Below the pieces are notes generated by a model that was given only the letters and a program-made list of their open reading frames with translations, ran no database searches and was not told where the DNA came from. 57,632 nucleotides of DNA from DATMQA01 sp035566895. GTDB taxonomy: Bacteria; Verrucomicrobiota; Verrucomicrobiia; Limisphaerales; UBA8199. Positions 8,091-17,471 of this stretch are shown here, in pieces. The translations under genes and the position numbers were made by a program. Positions within the stretch are counted from its first letter, which is position 1, and each line of letters begins with the position of its first letter. The stretch spans positions 1 to 57,632 of the forward strand of contig DATMQA010000064.1 in assembly GCA_035566895.1 (NCBI GenBank), written 5' to 3'.

Positions 8091-8549
8091 TTACCAATAG
8101 GGATCATATTGCGTCCGAACGGTTTCCGCGTCGGTCAGGTAGCTCATCCAGTTTCTTTCCAATCTCACCCGGCCGGTTTTGTACACCTGGCTGACACTGT
8201 AAACTGAGAAGTTCCTCCGGCTCCGAACTTTCCTGCCGACCCATTCCTGAGGATCCGTCATCAGCCAGTTGTGCTTTTCGTCCCGGGGGTTGGCACCTCG
8301 CTTTTTCTTTTCCCACTGCGGCTGTTCAAGCGGCGGTTTATCGTCCCCGCCGGCCTCACTCGTGGTGCCGAGCTCAGGCCCTGAAACCCCTTGGGCGCCA
8401 ATGAGTTCACCGCCCCCGGAGGCTGCCTTGAACGGCGCGGAAGATGAAAGCTGGATGGTCTGGGACAGCGCCTGGGGAGTGAGCGGCAAAGGCGCCGTCA
8501 CCTGGGCCGGGTCTGATTCGGCGCCATTAATAATCTTTGTCGTGTCCAT
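8091..8549 (-). CDS. Hypothetical protein leading the pseudopilin operon
   Basis: 152 residues from ATG 8549 (an ATG at 8609 would add 20 basic residues that look spurious). No known domain recognised. The N-terminal half is low complexity (Ala, Pro, Ser, Gln); the C-terminal half is charged and more ordered, with EKKKRGANPRDEKHNWL, DPQEWVGRKVRSRRN and an aromatic tail QYDPYW. It has no signal peptide. Its position 81 bp upstream of the prepilin genes on the same strand suggests a linked role, which is inference. Confidence 0.55.
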   Translation of the reverse strand: MDTTKIINGAESDPAQVTAPLPLTPQALSQTIQLSSSAPFKAASGGGELIGAQGVSGPELGTTSEAGGDDKPPLEQPQWEKKKRGANPRDEKHNWLMTDPQEWVGRKVRSRRNFSVYSVSQVYKTGRVRLERNWMSYLTDAETVRTQYDPYW

Positions 8550-8782
8550 GCCAGGCGGATGCTGCTCACATTCCGAGAAGACCCTACTTCTCCTGCGATT
8601 CCACGCCAACCGGGTCCGGCCTCATCCGGTTATAGGTGGGATCGCTGAAGGCGGCCCCGGAGAATCTCCTAGGCGGCGTGGCAATATTTGCGGCGGTCTC
8701 TAAAACTACAGCGAAAAGGGTCGGATGGCCGGATAGGGGTCATCGTCGGACGGTCTTCCCGCCCCAATCCTTAGAAGAAGGC

Positions 8783-8851
8783 AGGGCGAGATGTCCCCAT
8801 CGCGCTGGAACCCTGATTCGCCCGAGCGGCGCGATGGGGACATCTCGCCCT
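8783..8851. repeat. Perfect 23-bp inverted repeat
   Basis: AGGGCGAGATGTCCCCATCG plus CGC at 8783-8805 pairs perfectly with 8829-8851 across a 23-nt loop. It lies between the divergent hypothetical gene and the esterase gene. The rest of 8550-8954 has no convincing gene or obvious promoter. Confidence 0.9.
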
Positions 8852-8954
8852 ACCCACCTCACCAATCGGTAAACTATTCCTTCGGTTCGCTACGATTGGA
8901 GTCCCCCGACGGCGCGTGCTTGACATCGAGTGCTTCGCCCCCTAACCAACCATT

Positions 8955-10022
8955 ATGAAATACACCTGCTTTGGTTTGGTTGGCGCTCGCTGTGTTGTGG
9001 CCCTGGCGCTAATCGGTCTGGTTGCGTGCGCGAGCAAAGGCGCCGATACGTACACCGAAACTCCTGGCACAGTCGGCGACGGTGATTACCAGGTTGGCCC
9101 TGATTACAAGCTCCAGCCCGAGCTCACGGAGCAGGGCAATCCCAAGGGCAAGTCATTCGAGTTCTCGATGCCGCTGGCCGAGAGCAAAATCTTCCGGGGA
9201 GATGACTCGACCCTTCAGCCCGAAAAGAAGGCGGTTCGCAAAGAGCGAAAAATCTACGTTTACGTTCCCGCTGCCTATAAGGATGGCACCAAGGCGCCTA
9301 TTCTCATCATCCATGACGGTCCGGGCCAACTCAACCTGGTGCGCAACGCGCTCGACAATCTGACTATTTCAAAAGACCCCAACCGCAGCCTGCCGGCGTT
9401 CATTGCCATTGCCGTTCAAAACGGCGGCAACGATGGCAAGAAGAGCGAGCGCGGTCTTGAGTACGACACCATGTCGGATCGCCTCGCGCGATTCATCAAT
9501 GACGAAGTCCTGCCGGCGGTTCTCAGCTACCCGGAGATCAAAGCCGCTTACCCGCACATCGCGTTTACGGGCAATCCGTGGGGCCGGGCGGTTATGGGTT
9601 GCAGTTCAGGCGGGGCCGCGGCCTTGACCATGGGCTGGTTTCGCCCCGACTTGTTCCGGCGCCTGGTCGCCTATTCCGGCACATTCGTCGCTCAACAGGA
9701 CGAAGATGGGCCGGAGCAACGCAAATATCCGTTCGGCGCCTGGGAATACCACTCGGGCATGAAGTTGATCGAAAGCAGTGAGAAGAAACCGCTGCGGATC
9801 TTCACGCACGTGTCCGAAAACGACCTTCGCCCGAATGATCCGGAGGAGACGCATCACAATTGGGTGATGGCCGGCCGCCGCACGGCGGAAGCGCTCAAGG
9901 CCAAGGGCTACCATAACCGCTTCGTTTTCAGCCTCGGCACCAACCATTGTGACCGCCGTGTTTTCGAGCAAACGCTGGCGGATACATTGGTGTGGTTATG
10001 GCGCGGCTATCAGCCCGATTAG
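8955..10022 (+). CDS. Putative lipoprotein esterase (esterase D/Fes-like alpha/beta hydrolase)
   Basis: 355 residues. The start region has a hydrophobic helix ending in a lipobox-like LVAC, suggesting a lipoprotein. The body matches the esterase D / enterochelin-esterase-like fold: RKIYVYVPAAYKDG, ILIIHDGPG, then a nucleophile elbow GCSSGG (Ser217) and a late His331 in GTNHCDRR; an Asp in the SENDLRPND stretch is the probable third member. The substrate is unknown; related proteins hydrolyse esters of sugars or siderophores. First of three same-strand hydrolase genes, 39 bp before the M61 peptidase. Confidence 0.75.
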   Translation: MKYTCFGLVGARCVVALALIGLVACASKGADTYTETPGTVGDGDYQVGPDYKLQPELTEQGNPKGKSFEFSMPLAESKIFRGDDSTLQPEKKAVRKERKIYVYVPAAYKDGTKAPILIIHDGPGQLNLVRNALDNLTISKDPNRSLPAFIAIAVQNGGNDGKKSERGLEYDTMSDRLARFINDEVLPAVLSYPEIKAAYPHIAFTGNPWGRAVMGCSSGGAAALTMGWFRPDLFRRLVAYSGTFVAQQDEDGPEQRKYPFGAWEYHSGMKLIESSEKKPLRIFTHVSENDLRPNDPEETHHNWVMAGRRTAEALKAKGYHNRFVFSLGTNHCDRRVFEQTLADTLVWLWRGYQPD

Positions 10023-10061
10023 AAGCAGTCCTCATCGCCCGGTGAAAACGACAAATCGCAC

Positions 10062-11966
10062 ATGAGAATTTTCCTGTTCCTTCGCGCCTCCAGGTTCAGC
10101 GCGGCTGGCTGCGCCCTGCTGGCTTGCGCGCAAGGACTGGCTCAGAACGCGCCGATTAAGCTCGACGTGGATGCCACGGAAGCCCCGCGCAAAGTCCTCC
10201 ATGCCCGGCTGCATTTCCCGGCTCAACCCGGCCAGCTCACGCTGCTTTATCCGAAGTGGATTCCGGGCGAGCACGGCCCGACGGGGCCGATCACTGACCT
10301 GGTTGGTTTGACCGTGACGGCGGCCGGGAAGAAACTCGCCTGGGAACGCGATGCCGAGGACATGTACGCATTCCATATTACGGTGCCTTCCGGCGCGAGC
10401 GCGGCGGACGTGGCCCTCGATTTTCTTTTGCCGCCCAACTCGGGCGAATTTTCCTCGGGCGCTTCCGCTACGTCAAAGTTACTCGACTTGAGCTGGAACG
10501 AAATCCTGCTTTATCCCAAAGGAGCGGTGGCAAGGGAACTCCGTTATGCGGCGACGTTGCGCCTGCCGGAAGGATGGAAATTCGGCACTGCGCTGCCGCT
10601 GGCCAGCCAATCGGCCGCCCCCCTGGAATTCGCCCCGGTGCCACTCGAGACCCTCATCGACTCGCCTGTAATTGCCGGGAGCTTCTTCCGCACGGTCGAG
10701 CTGGCGCCGGGCGCGACGGGGCCGCCGCACGCGTTGGATATCGTGGCCGATAGCGCCGCTGCCCTCGAAATCAAGCCCGAAGATGTTCGCCACTTTTCCC
10801 ATTTGGTGGCGGAGACCGGCGCGCTCTTTGGCGCCCGGCACTATCGGAGCTATCATTTCCTGCTCACCCTTAGCGACCACGTCGCTCACTTTGGTTTGGA
10901 GCATCACGAGTCCAGCGATAATCGCGAGCCGGAGAAGTACCTGACCGACGAGGATACGCGCAAACTGGGGGCGTTTCTCCTGCCGCACGAGATGGTGCAC
11001 TCGTGGAACGGCAAATATCGCCGACCGGCCGGGCTGGCGACTCCCGATTTCCAGCGGCCGATGAAAGGTGAATTGCTTTGGGTTTTTGAAGGTCTGACGG
11101 ACTACCTGGGCGCCTTGCTCAGCGCGCGCAGCGGGCTTTGGACCAACCAGAGCTTTCGCGAATACCTCGCTTTGGAGGCGGCCGCCCTGGACCACGCTGC
11201 CGGGCGCGTTTGGCGGCCGCTCGCCGACACCACCATCGCCGCGCAGTTGCTTTATTTCGCCCGGCCGGAGGGAGCCGCCTGGCGCAGAAGCGTGGACTTC
11301 TACCCGGAGGGCGATTTGATTTGGCTGGAGGCCGACACGCTCATACGCCAGCAGACCAAGGGCCGGCGGTCTTTAGACGATTTCTGCAAAAAATTCCACG
11401 GGGGAGCCGGCGGCCCGCCGGAAGTTGTGTCGTACACGTTGGATGACGTGGTGTCGGCGCTCAACGATGTCGCTCCCTATGATTGGCGCCAGTTTTTCCA
11501 GGCCCGTGTCTATGCCGCGAATCCGCACGCCCCACTCGGCGGCATTGAAGCGGCCGGTTGGCGGTTGACTTATACCAACCAAGTCCCGGAGATGCTCAAA
11601 GCCCTTGAATCCAAGGACAAATTCACGGATGTGAGTTTTTCCATCGGTTTGAAAATCAAGGAGGACGGTTACATTATCGATGTCATCCCCGGCTCGGTGG
11701 CGGACAAAGCGGGCGTCGGCGCCGCCATGAAACTCCTGGCGGTCAACGGGCGCCGCTGGACGCCGGAGATTCTGCGCGCGGCCATCAAAGCGGCCAAGAC
11801 CGATGCCGCGGCGATCGAATTGCTGGTGGAAAACGAAGATTATTTCAAAACCGTCCAATTGAGCTATCACGAAGGGGAGAAATACTCCCAACTCGAACGG
11901 GACGCTGGGAAACCGGATTTGCTTTCCGCGATTCTAAAACCGCTTACGCCCGAGCCGAAGCGATAA
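10062..11966 (+). CDS. M61 family (glycyl aminopeptidase-like) metallopeptidase with PDZ domain
   Basis: 634 residues with a signal peptide (RFSAAGCALLACAQGLAQ). The N-terminal beta domain (LLYPKWIPGEHGPTGPI) and catalytic domain fit peptidase family M61. The zinc motif is HEMVHSWN (His309, Glu310, His313) and the third ligand is likely Glu343 in FEGLTDYLG. A PDZ domain follows near the C-terminus (residues about 530-600, IIDVIPGSVADKAGV). Family members are periplasmic or secreted aminopeptidases. It sits between two esterase genes, 23 bp before the next start, suggesting an operon. Confidence 0.88.
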   Translation: MRIFLFLRASRFSAAGCALLACAQGLAQNAPIKLDVDATEAPRKVLHARLHFPAQPGQLTLLYPKWIPGEHGPTGPITDLVGLTVTAAGKKLAWERDAEDMYAFHITVPSGASAADVALDFLLPPNSGEFSSGASATSKLLDLSWNEILLYPKGAVARELRYAATLRLPEGWKFGTALPLASQSAAPLEFAPVPLETLIDSPVIAGSFFRTVELAPGATGPPHALDIVADSAAALEIKPEDVRHFSHLVAETGALFGARHYRSYHFLLTLSDHVAHFGLEHHESSDNREPEKYLTDEDTRKLGAFLLPHEMVHSWNGKYRRPAGLATPDFQRPMKGELLWVFEGLTDYLGALLSARSGLWTNQSFREYLALEAAALDHAAGRVWRPLADTTIAAQLLYFARPEGAAWRRSVDFYPEGDLIWLEADTLIRQQTKGRRSLDDFCKKFHGGAGGPPEVVSYTLDDVVSALNDVAPYDWRQFFQARVYAANPHAPLGGIEAAGWRLTYTNQVPEMLKALESKDKFTDVSFSIGLKIKEDGYIIDVIPGSVADKAGVGAAMKLLAVNGRRWTPEILRAAIKAAKTDAAAIELLVENEDYFKTVQLSYHEGEKYSQLERDAGKPDLLSAILKPLTPEPKR

Positions 11967-11989
11967 GCAGCTTCTCCCGCAACACATCT

Positions 11990-13144
11990 ATGCAAAGAAA
12001 AATCATCCTGAAATTTGCCGCGCACTTGGCGACGGCATTTGTGGCTCTAACCTCTGCGGCACAGCCGGGCCCGAGGGTCACGTCCCCCGAGGTAACGCCG
12101 GACCGGCACGTGACGTTTCGCATCCACGCGCCCAAAGCGCAAGCCGTGCGCCTTTCCGCGGGCGACATTCCGGGCAACGGGCAAGGCGCGGCCATGACCC
12201 AGACCACGAATGGCATTTGGGAAGTCACCCTGGGTCCGATCGTTCCTGGCTCCTACCGCTACAACTTCAATGTGGACGGTGTGTCGGTGATTGATCCGCG
12301 CAACCCCGCTACCAGCGAGTCCAACGCCAATACCTGGAGTCTCGTGCATATCCCCGGAGCGGATTTCATGGACACTCAGGATGTTCCCCACGGCGCGGTC
12401 GCCGAGATCACTTACTACTCCAAGTCACTGCAGCGATTTCGACGGATGCACATTTATACGCCGCCGGGTTACGAAACCGGCAAGGGCCGTTTTCCGGTGT
12501 TTTATCTGCTGCACGGCGCCTCTGATTGCGATGATTCGTGGTCGTCGGTCGGTCGTGCCGGGTTCATCCTGGACAACCTCCTCGCTGCCGGGAAAGCCAA
12601 ACCCATGGTCGTGGTCATGCCCGCCGGGCACACTGGCCCTTTCACTTCACGCGCGCCCGGCTCGCCCAGGCCTCGAGTCGATGATTTTGCAAAAGATTTT
12701 ATGGACGACATCATGCCTTACGTCGAACAACACTACCGCGTCCGCGCCGAACGCCAAAGCCGCGCCATGGCCGGCTTGTCGATGGGAGGTGGTCAAACGC
12801 TGAACATTGGCATACCGCACCTGGAGAAATTCGCGTATCTTGGCGTGTTCAGCTCGGGGGTCTTCGGTATCACCGGCCGAGGCCCCGGGGGAAACGCGCC
12901 CTCCGGTCCCTCCTTTGAAGAACAAAACCAGGCAGTTCTCGATAATCCGAAACTCAAGCAAGGTCTGAAGCTGTTCTGGTTCGCGACCGGCAAGGACGAT
13001 TTCCTAATTGAAACTTCCCGGGCTACGGTCGCGATGCTCAAGAAGCACCAATTCGACGTCGTGTTCAAAGAAACCTCCGGTGCCCATACCTGGCTCAACT
13101 GGCGCGATTACCTGAACGAGTTCGCGCCACAACTCTTCCGCTAG
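11990..13144 (+). CDS. Secreted esterase with N-terminal E-set (CBM48-like) domain
   Basis: 384 residues. Signal peptide at 1-24, then a domain of about 90 residues (VTFRIHAPKAQAVRLSAGD..., GSYRYNFNVDGV) like the glycogen-binding/E-set domains before many xylan or feruloyl esterases, then an esterase D-type catalytic domain. Nucleophile elbow GLSMGGG (Ser264), likely acid in GKDDF, and His366 in SGAHTW. This layout is usual for acetyl-xylan or feruloyl esterases from polysaccharide degraders. Third gene of the hydrolase operon and convergent with the CBM9-like gene. Confidence 0.85.
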   Translation: MQRKIILKFAAHLATAFVALTSAAQPGPRVTSPEVTPDRHVTFRIHAPKAQAVRLSAGDIPGNGQGAAMTQTTNGIWEVTLGPIVPGSYRYNFNVDGVSVIDPRNPATSESNANTWSLVHIPGADFMDTQDVPHGAVAEITYYSKSLQRFRRMHIYTPPGYETGKGRFPVFYLLHGASDCDDSWSSVGRAGFILDNLLAAGKAKPMVVVMPAGHTGPFTSRAPGSPRPRVDDFAKDFMDDIMPYVEQHYRVRAERQSRAMAGLSMGGGQTLNIGIPHLEKFAYLGVFSSGVFGITGRGPGGNAPSGPSFEEQNQAVLDNPKLKQGLKLFWFATGKDDFLIETSRATVAMLKKHQFDVVFKETSGAHTWLNWRDYLNEFAPQLFR

Positions 13145-13176
13145 CTGGATCATCGTGGCAAGGAAAGGTCGATCGC

Positions 13177-14130
13177 CTACTGGTTTTTCAACCGGGTGAC
13201 ATCGTTCGTGGAGAAATGGATGAAGGGGAAGCACTCAGGGATATGGGAGTCCCATACCCCATGCCGGCTCCAAAACCAACCGCTGGAATCTTGCGCCGGG
13301 GGCGGGGCCTTGTATTGGTTGAAGCGTGAAAAATCGATGCGCCACACATCCCCATCCTTCGGCGGCAAGGAGCGGCCGTCCGCCTTCGCCAGCCATTTCA
13401 TTCCTGCCCACGGAAACGCCAGTTCAACCGTCCAGCCGCGGTCCGTGTCGCTATCATCATTGAGGGTGCCATCAATGTGAACGGCGGTTTTGAGCCCGGG
13501 AAATTGAAACGCCCAGGAGCCGAGCCGCGGCCCGCGGGGATGATGCGTAAAGCCGACGCCGTTAAAGGACCTGACTTTGGGATTGGAACGCTTGAATTCA
13601 GGAGCCTCGGCGTAACCCCCTTTCTCGTAGGCATCTTTCCAGATAAAAAACGCCTCGTAAACTGTGTTGAGCGCATTGATCTCGAATTCGTAATAAGTGT
13701 CCTGGCCCGCGATGAATACTTCGACGTCGTTATTCTCGTAGATGTGCGAACCGTACTTCGTTAAGCTGGCTTTCACTTTGGGCTCCTCGACCCAAAAACC
13801 CACGTAAAGATTTTCTTCGTCCCACAAGACTGCGGCCCGGGTGTCGTAAAGCGTCGGTTTGCCCGTGAGGATGTCGATGAACCGGGGTGAGCGCGGCGCC
13901 GCCTGCCAGCATCTTTCATCCAACCGGCCGTCGATGTGAACCGCTTCTGTGGTGCGGTAAGCAGTGTAATGGGCGATCTCCTCCGGATTGCACGGGAACC
14001 CGGCTGGGGCGTTCGTGCTGGCCGGGAGCGGTTCGGCCCGGCTAGTGTTGCCGAGGCTTGCGGCCAGGCCGAGCGCCAGCAGGATCACAGCGCGCCTGCC
14101 ATCAGTCGTGGTCACAATGAATTCATTCAT
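13177..14130 (-). CDS. Secreted CBM9-like carbohydrate-binding protein
   Basis: 317 residues from ATG 14130 (a TTG at 14136 also exists). Signal peptide ILLALGLAASLGNTSRA, then a single CBM9-like domain: IDGRLDERCWQAAP, AAVLWDEENLYVGFWVEEP, ENNDVEVFI, YEFEINALNTVYEA, WTVELAFPW and WRIDFSRFN. In this family the domain binds ends of glycans; no attached catalytic domain is seen here. It stands alone on the minus strand between two groups of secreted hydrolases. Confidence 0.85.
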   Translation of the reverse strand: MNEFIVTTTDGRRAVILLALGLAASLGNTSRAEPLPASTNAPAGFPCNPEEIAHYTAYRTTEAVHIDGRLDERCWQAAPRSPRFIDILTGKPTLYDTRAAVLWDEENLYVGFWVEEPKVKASLTKYGSHIYENNDVEVFIAGQDTYYEFEINALNTVYEAFFIWKDAYEKGGYAEAPEFKRSNPKVRSFNGVGFTHHPRGPRLGSWAFQFPGLKTAVHIDGTLNDDSDTDRGWTVELAFPWAGMKWLAKADGRSLPPKDGDVWRIDFSRFNQYKAPPPAQDSSGWFWSRHGVWDSHIPECFPFIHFSTNDVTRLKNQ

Positions 14131-14280
14131 ATCCAAACTTTCGCCAATAAGGTTCCAGCGCCGGCATGTCGCAGCTACTTTAGCACGCCGGTTCGGTTGG
14201 TCTAAGCCAAATCCTTTAGCCCAACTCGATTCGACTCAATTTCTCATGCACGCCGGCTGTGACTGCACTAGAGTCTTACC

Positions 14281-17200
14281 ATGGCAATGTTCGGCTTCCG
14301 CAGCAGGCAAGGCAGGTTCGCTGCCCAGGCGCTTCTCTCCATCGTTATCAGCATGTCGTGGCCGGTTCTGTTTTTGACCCGCGCCCTGGGCGCGCAAACC
14401 CAGCGACTGCAGGGCCATGTGCCGCCCGTGGTCGCAGGATTACCGGCGCTGGGTGAGCTGCCGAAATCACAACAGCTCAATTTAGTGATCGGCTTGCCCT
14501 TGCGAAATCAGCCGGCCCTCGCCGAATTGCTCCAACGCCTTTACGACCCGGCCAGTCCTGACTACCGGCGGTTTTTGACGCCGGAGCAGTTCGCGGAGCA
14601 ATTTGGTCCCACGGAATCGGATTATCAGGCCGTCATTGCTTTTGCCAGGGCCAGCGGCCTGACTGTCACACGCACCCATCGAAATCGGACCTTGCTCGGT
14701 GTCAATGGCTCGGTGGCCGAGATCGAAAAGGCATTCAATGTGACATTGCGGCTTTACAACCATCCAACCGAACCGCGCACCTTTTTCGCGCCGGACACCG
14801 AACCGTCGTTGGCTTCGGACGTTGCCGTGCTAACAGTCGGAGGGCTGAATAACTACCATCTGCCGCGGCCGATGAGCCTCCGGGCGGCCATAGGTGGGCC
14901 AGCAGCCGGCGCCCAGCCTTTGACCGGCTCCGGTCCGAGCGGCAATTACCTGGGGAACGATTTTCGCGCCGCTTATGTCCCGGGCGTCTCGCTGACCGGG
15001 ACAGGACAAACGGTCGGGCTGTTGGAATTCGACGGCTACTACGCCAACGACATCGCGTCCTATGAGAGCCAGGCGGGTTTGCCGGCGGTTCCCTTGACCA
15101 ACGTGTTGCTCGGCGGCTTCAACGGCACGCCGGGCCAAAACAATGACGAGGTGTCGCTGGATATCGAGATGGCGATCTCGATGGCGCCGGGCCTTTCCGG
15201 AGTGGTTGTCTATGAAGAGAGTCCCGCTGCGGCCAACGGGAACGCCATGCTCAACGAAATGGCTGCACCCTCCCAGGGAGAACCGCTTTCGCTCCAACTC
15301 AGCGCTTCGTGGACCTTTCCCACCGACGCCAGCACCGAACTCATCTTCCAGCAGTTCGCCGCTCAGGGCCAGTCCTACTTCAACGCCTCGGGCGATTCAG
15401 ACGCTTACGCCAGCGGAATCGATGTGCCGACCCCGGCAGGTGACACCAACATTACCAGCGTGGGCGGGACGACGCTGACGACGAGCGGCCCGGGTGGAAG
15501 CTGGCAGTCCGAAAAAGCCTGGAATTGGGGCTACAATGCGAATGCGGGATCTGACGTTGGCACTGGCGGCGGCGTCACCTCATTCGCGATTCCGGCCTGG
15601 CAACAGGGCATCGACATGTCAGTCAATCAGGGCTCGACCACTCTGCGCAACATTCCCGACGTGGCACTGACGGCGGACAACATCTGGGTCATCTACGGTA
15701 ACGGGCAATCCGGGGGATTTGGCGGCACGAGTTGCGCGACCCCCCTTTGGGCGGCGTACACCGCGCTAGTCAACCAACAGGCCGCCACCTTCGGCAAGCC
15801 GCCCGCCGGGTTCCTCAACCCGGCCATTTATGCCCTGGCCAAGGGGCCTGCTTATGCGACCTGCTTTCATGACGTTACCACCGGCAATAATATCAATAGC
15901 GGCAGTCCGAACCTTTACTATGCTGTGCCGGGCTATGACCTCTGCACGGGCTGGGGCACGCCTAACGGCGCGGGCCTCATCGAGGCGCTGGCGTCCGACA
16001 CGCTCCTCATCACGCCCGTGGCCGGCTTCAGTTCCATCGGCTACCTGAGGGGCCCTTTCAGCATCACTAGCCAGACCTATACCCTAACCAACCTCGGCGC
16101 GGCCTCGCTCAGTTGGGCATTGGGCAATACCTCCCTCTGGCTCAACGCCTCGGCTACCGGTGGGGTGCTGACGCCCGGCGGCTCGGCTGCCTCAGTGACG
16201 ATCAGCCTCAACCCCACCGCCTCAAGCCTGCCCGTGGGAATCTATCCGAGCACTGTTTCCTTCACCAACCTCCAGGACGGTGTCGTCCAGTCCCTTGAAT
16301 TCACCTTGCAAGTGCAAGCACCCCCGGACGCCTTGCAAATCACGCCTCTCACCGGCTTCGGCTCCAGCGGCTACACGGGCGGCCCTTTCACTATAGCCAG
16401 TCAATCCTTCACGCTGACGAATATCAGCACCGCGCCCTTGCATTGGGCGCTGGCCAATACTTCTCTCTGGCTCAGCGCCTCCTCGACCGGCGGCAGCCTC
16501 GCGCGCAGCGCTGCGGCAACGCTGACCCTGAGCCTCACGCCAGCCGCCGCCAGCCTGGCGGCAGACAACTATACCGCTACGGTCTGGTTCACCAATTTGG
16601 ACGATGGCGTCGCTCAAGCCCGGGTATTCAGCCTCTCGGTGCTCTCCATGCAACTGGTCCAGAACGGCGGTTTCGAAACCGACACTTTCTCCAGTTGGAC
16701 GGAGAGCGGCGATTCATTGGCCCTGAAAGCCATGCGCGTGACCAGCAATACCCGGTACGCTCACTCCGGCAAATATGGGGCCGCCCTGGGCTCGCCGTAC
16801 TCACTGGGGTACATTTCCCAAACACTGCCAACCTCCTCGGGACAGCTCTATTGGCTTTCGTTTTGGTTGGCCAGCCCGGACGGCCGGGCTCCGAACCAAT
16901 TCGTGGCCAGTTGGAATGGCACCACCCTGTTCAATCAGAGCAACCTACCCAACTTTGGCTGGACTAATCTCACCTACCGGGTCAGCGCCACCTTCTCGAG
17001 CACCGTCTTGCAGTTTGGCGGCCTGGACCAGTCGAGCTTTTTGGGGGTGGACGATGTCAGTGTGGCGCCCATTGTCCCGCCGCAGATTCAAAACGTGAGC
17101 CGAGTGTCCGGCGCTTTCTACTTCAACTGGAGCGCCCTGGCCGGACTGAGCTATCAAGTGCAATACAAGACCGCCTTGCGGCAATCTACGTGGGCCAATT

Positions 17201-17295
17201 TGGGCGGCGCCATCAAGGCCACCAACTCGCTGGCATCCGGCTCGGATTCCAGTTCCGATCAAAGCCGCTTCTACCGGATTCTCATTTTGCCCTAG
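14281..17295 (+). CDS. S53 sedolisin/kumamolisin-type peptidase with repeated beta domains
   Basis: 1004 residues. Signal peptide to about 40; pro-kumamolisin activation domain about 45-200 (YRRFLTPEQFAEQFGPT, LLGVNGSVAEIEKAFNV); S53 catalytic domain about 215-575 with Glu290 and Asp294 in DEVSLDIEMA and Ser484 in GGTSCATP, which match the Glu/Asp/Ser triad in spacing; calcium-binding-like GYDLCTGWGTPNG. Two similar domains of about 105 residues follow (from about 577 and 686, SLSWALGNTSLWLNAS and HWALANTSLWLSAS), then a DUF642/CBM-like domain (NGGFETDTFSSW) and a C-terminal module ending RFYRILILP. Probably secreted and acid-active. Confidence 0.9.
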   Translation: MAMFGFRSRQGRFAAQALLSIVISMSWPVLFLTRALGAQTQRLQGHVPPVVAGLPALGELPKSQQLNLVIGLPLRNQPALAELLQRLYDPASPDYRRFLTPEQFAEQFGPTESDYQAVIAFARASGLTVTRTHRNRTLLGVNGSVAEIEKAFNVTLRLYNHPTEPRTFFAPDTEPSLASDVAVLTVGGLNNYHLPRPMSLRAAIGGPAAGAQPLTGSGPSGNYLGNDFRAAYVPGVSLTGTGQTVGLLEFDGYYANDIASYESQAGLPAVPLTNVLLGGFNGTPGQNNDEVSLDIEMAISMAPGLSGVVVYEESPAAANGNAMLNEMAAPSQGEPLSLQLSASWTFPTDASTELIFQQFAAQGQSYFNASGDSDAYASGIDVPTPAGDTNITSVGGTTLTTSGPGGSWQSEKAWNWGYNANAGSDVGTGGGVTSFAIPAWQQGIDMSVNQGSTTLRNIPDVALTADNIWVIYGNGQSGGFGGTSCATPLWAAYTALVNQQAATFGKPPAGFLNPAIYALAKGPAYATCFHDVTTGNNINSGSPNLYYAVPGYDLCTGWGTPNGAGLIEALASDTLLITPVAGFSSIGYLRGPFSITSQTYTLTNLGAASLSWALGNTSLWLNASATGGVLTPGGSAASVTISLNPTASSLPVGIYPSTVSFTNLQDGVVQSLEFTLQVQAPPDALQITPLTGFGSSGYTGGPFTIASQSFTLTNISTAPLHWALANTSLWLSASSTGGSLARSAAATLTLSLTPAAASLAADNYTATVWFTNLDDGVAQARVFSLSVLSMQLVQNGGFETDTFSSWTESGDSLALKAMRVTSNTRYAHSGKYGAALGSPYSLGYISQTLPTSSGQLYWLSFWLASPDGRAPNQFVASWNGTTLFNQSNLPNFGWTNLTYRVSATFSSTVLQFGGLDQSSFLGVDDVSVAPIVPPQIQNVSRVSGAFYFNWSALAGLSYQVQYKTALRQSTWANLGGAIKATNSLASGSDSSSDQSRFYRILILP

Positions 17296-17330
17296 CCAGC
17301 GCCCCAACCTGCCCGCTCAACATCTCATTA

Positions 17331-17358
17331 ACACCCAACTTCAGCTTCAGTTGGGTGT
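17331..17358. terminator. Hairpin after the S53 gene
   Basis: ACACCCAACT and AGTTGGGTGT form a perfect 10-bp stem with an 8-nt loop, 35 bp after the stop. No T-run follows, so it may be a transcript-end structure rather than a classical terminator. The rest of 17296-17471 shows nothing recognisable. Confidence 0.5.
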
Positions 17359-17471
17359 GCGGCGTGCAGAGGGCATTTCAACAGCTTCAGCGGTTTCCCT
17401 CGGCCGCAGCTCAGAATGGCAGATAAAGCAAACAGTTGTCAGCGGGTGGGCCTTTTGCGAAACTGGGTGCA

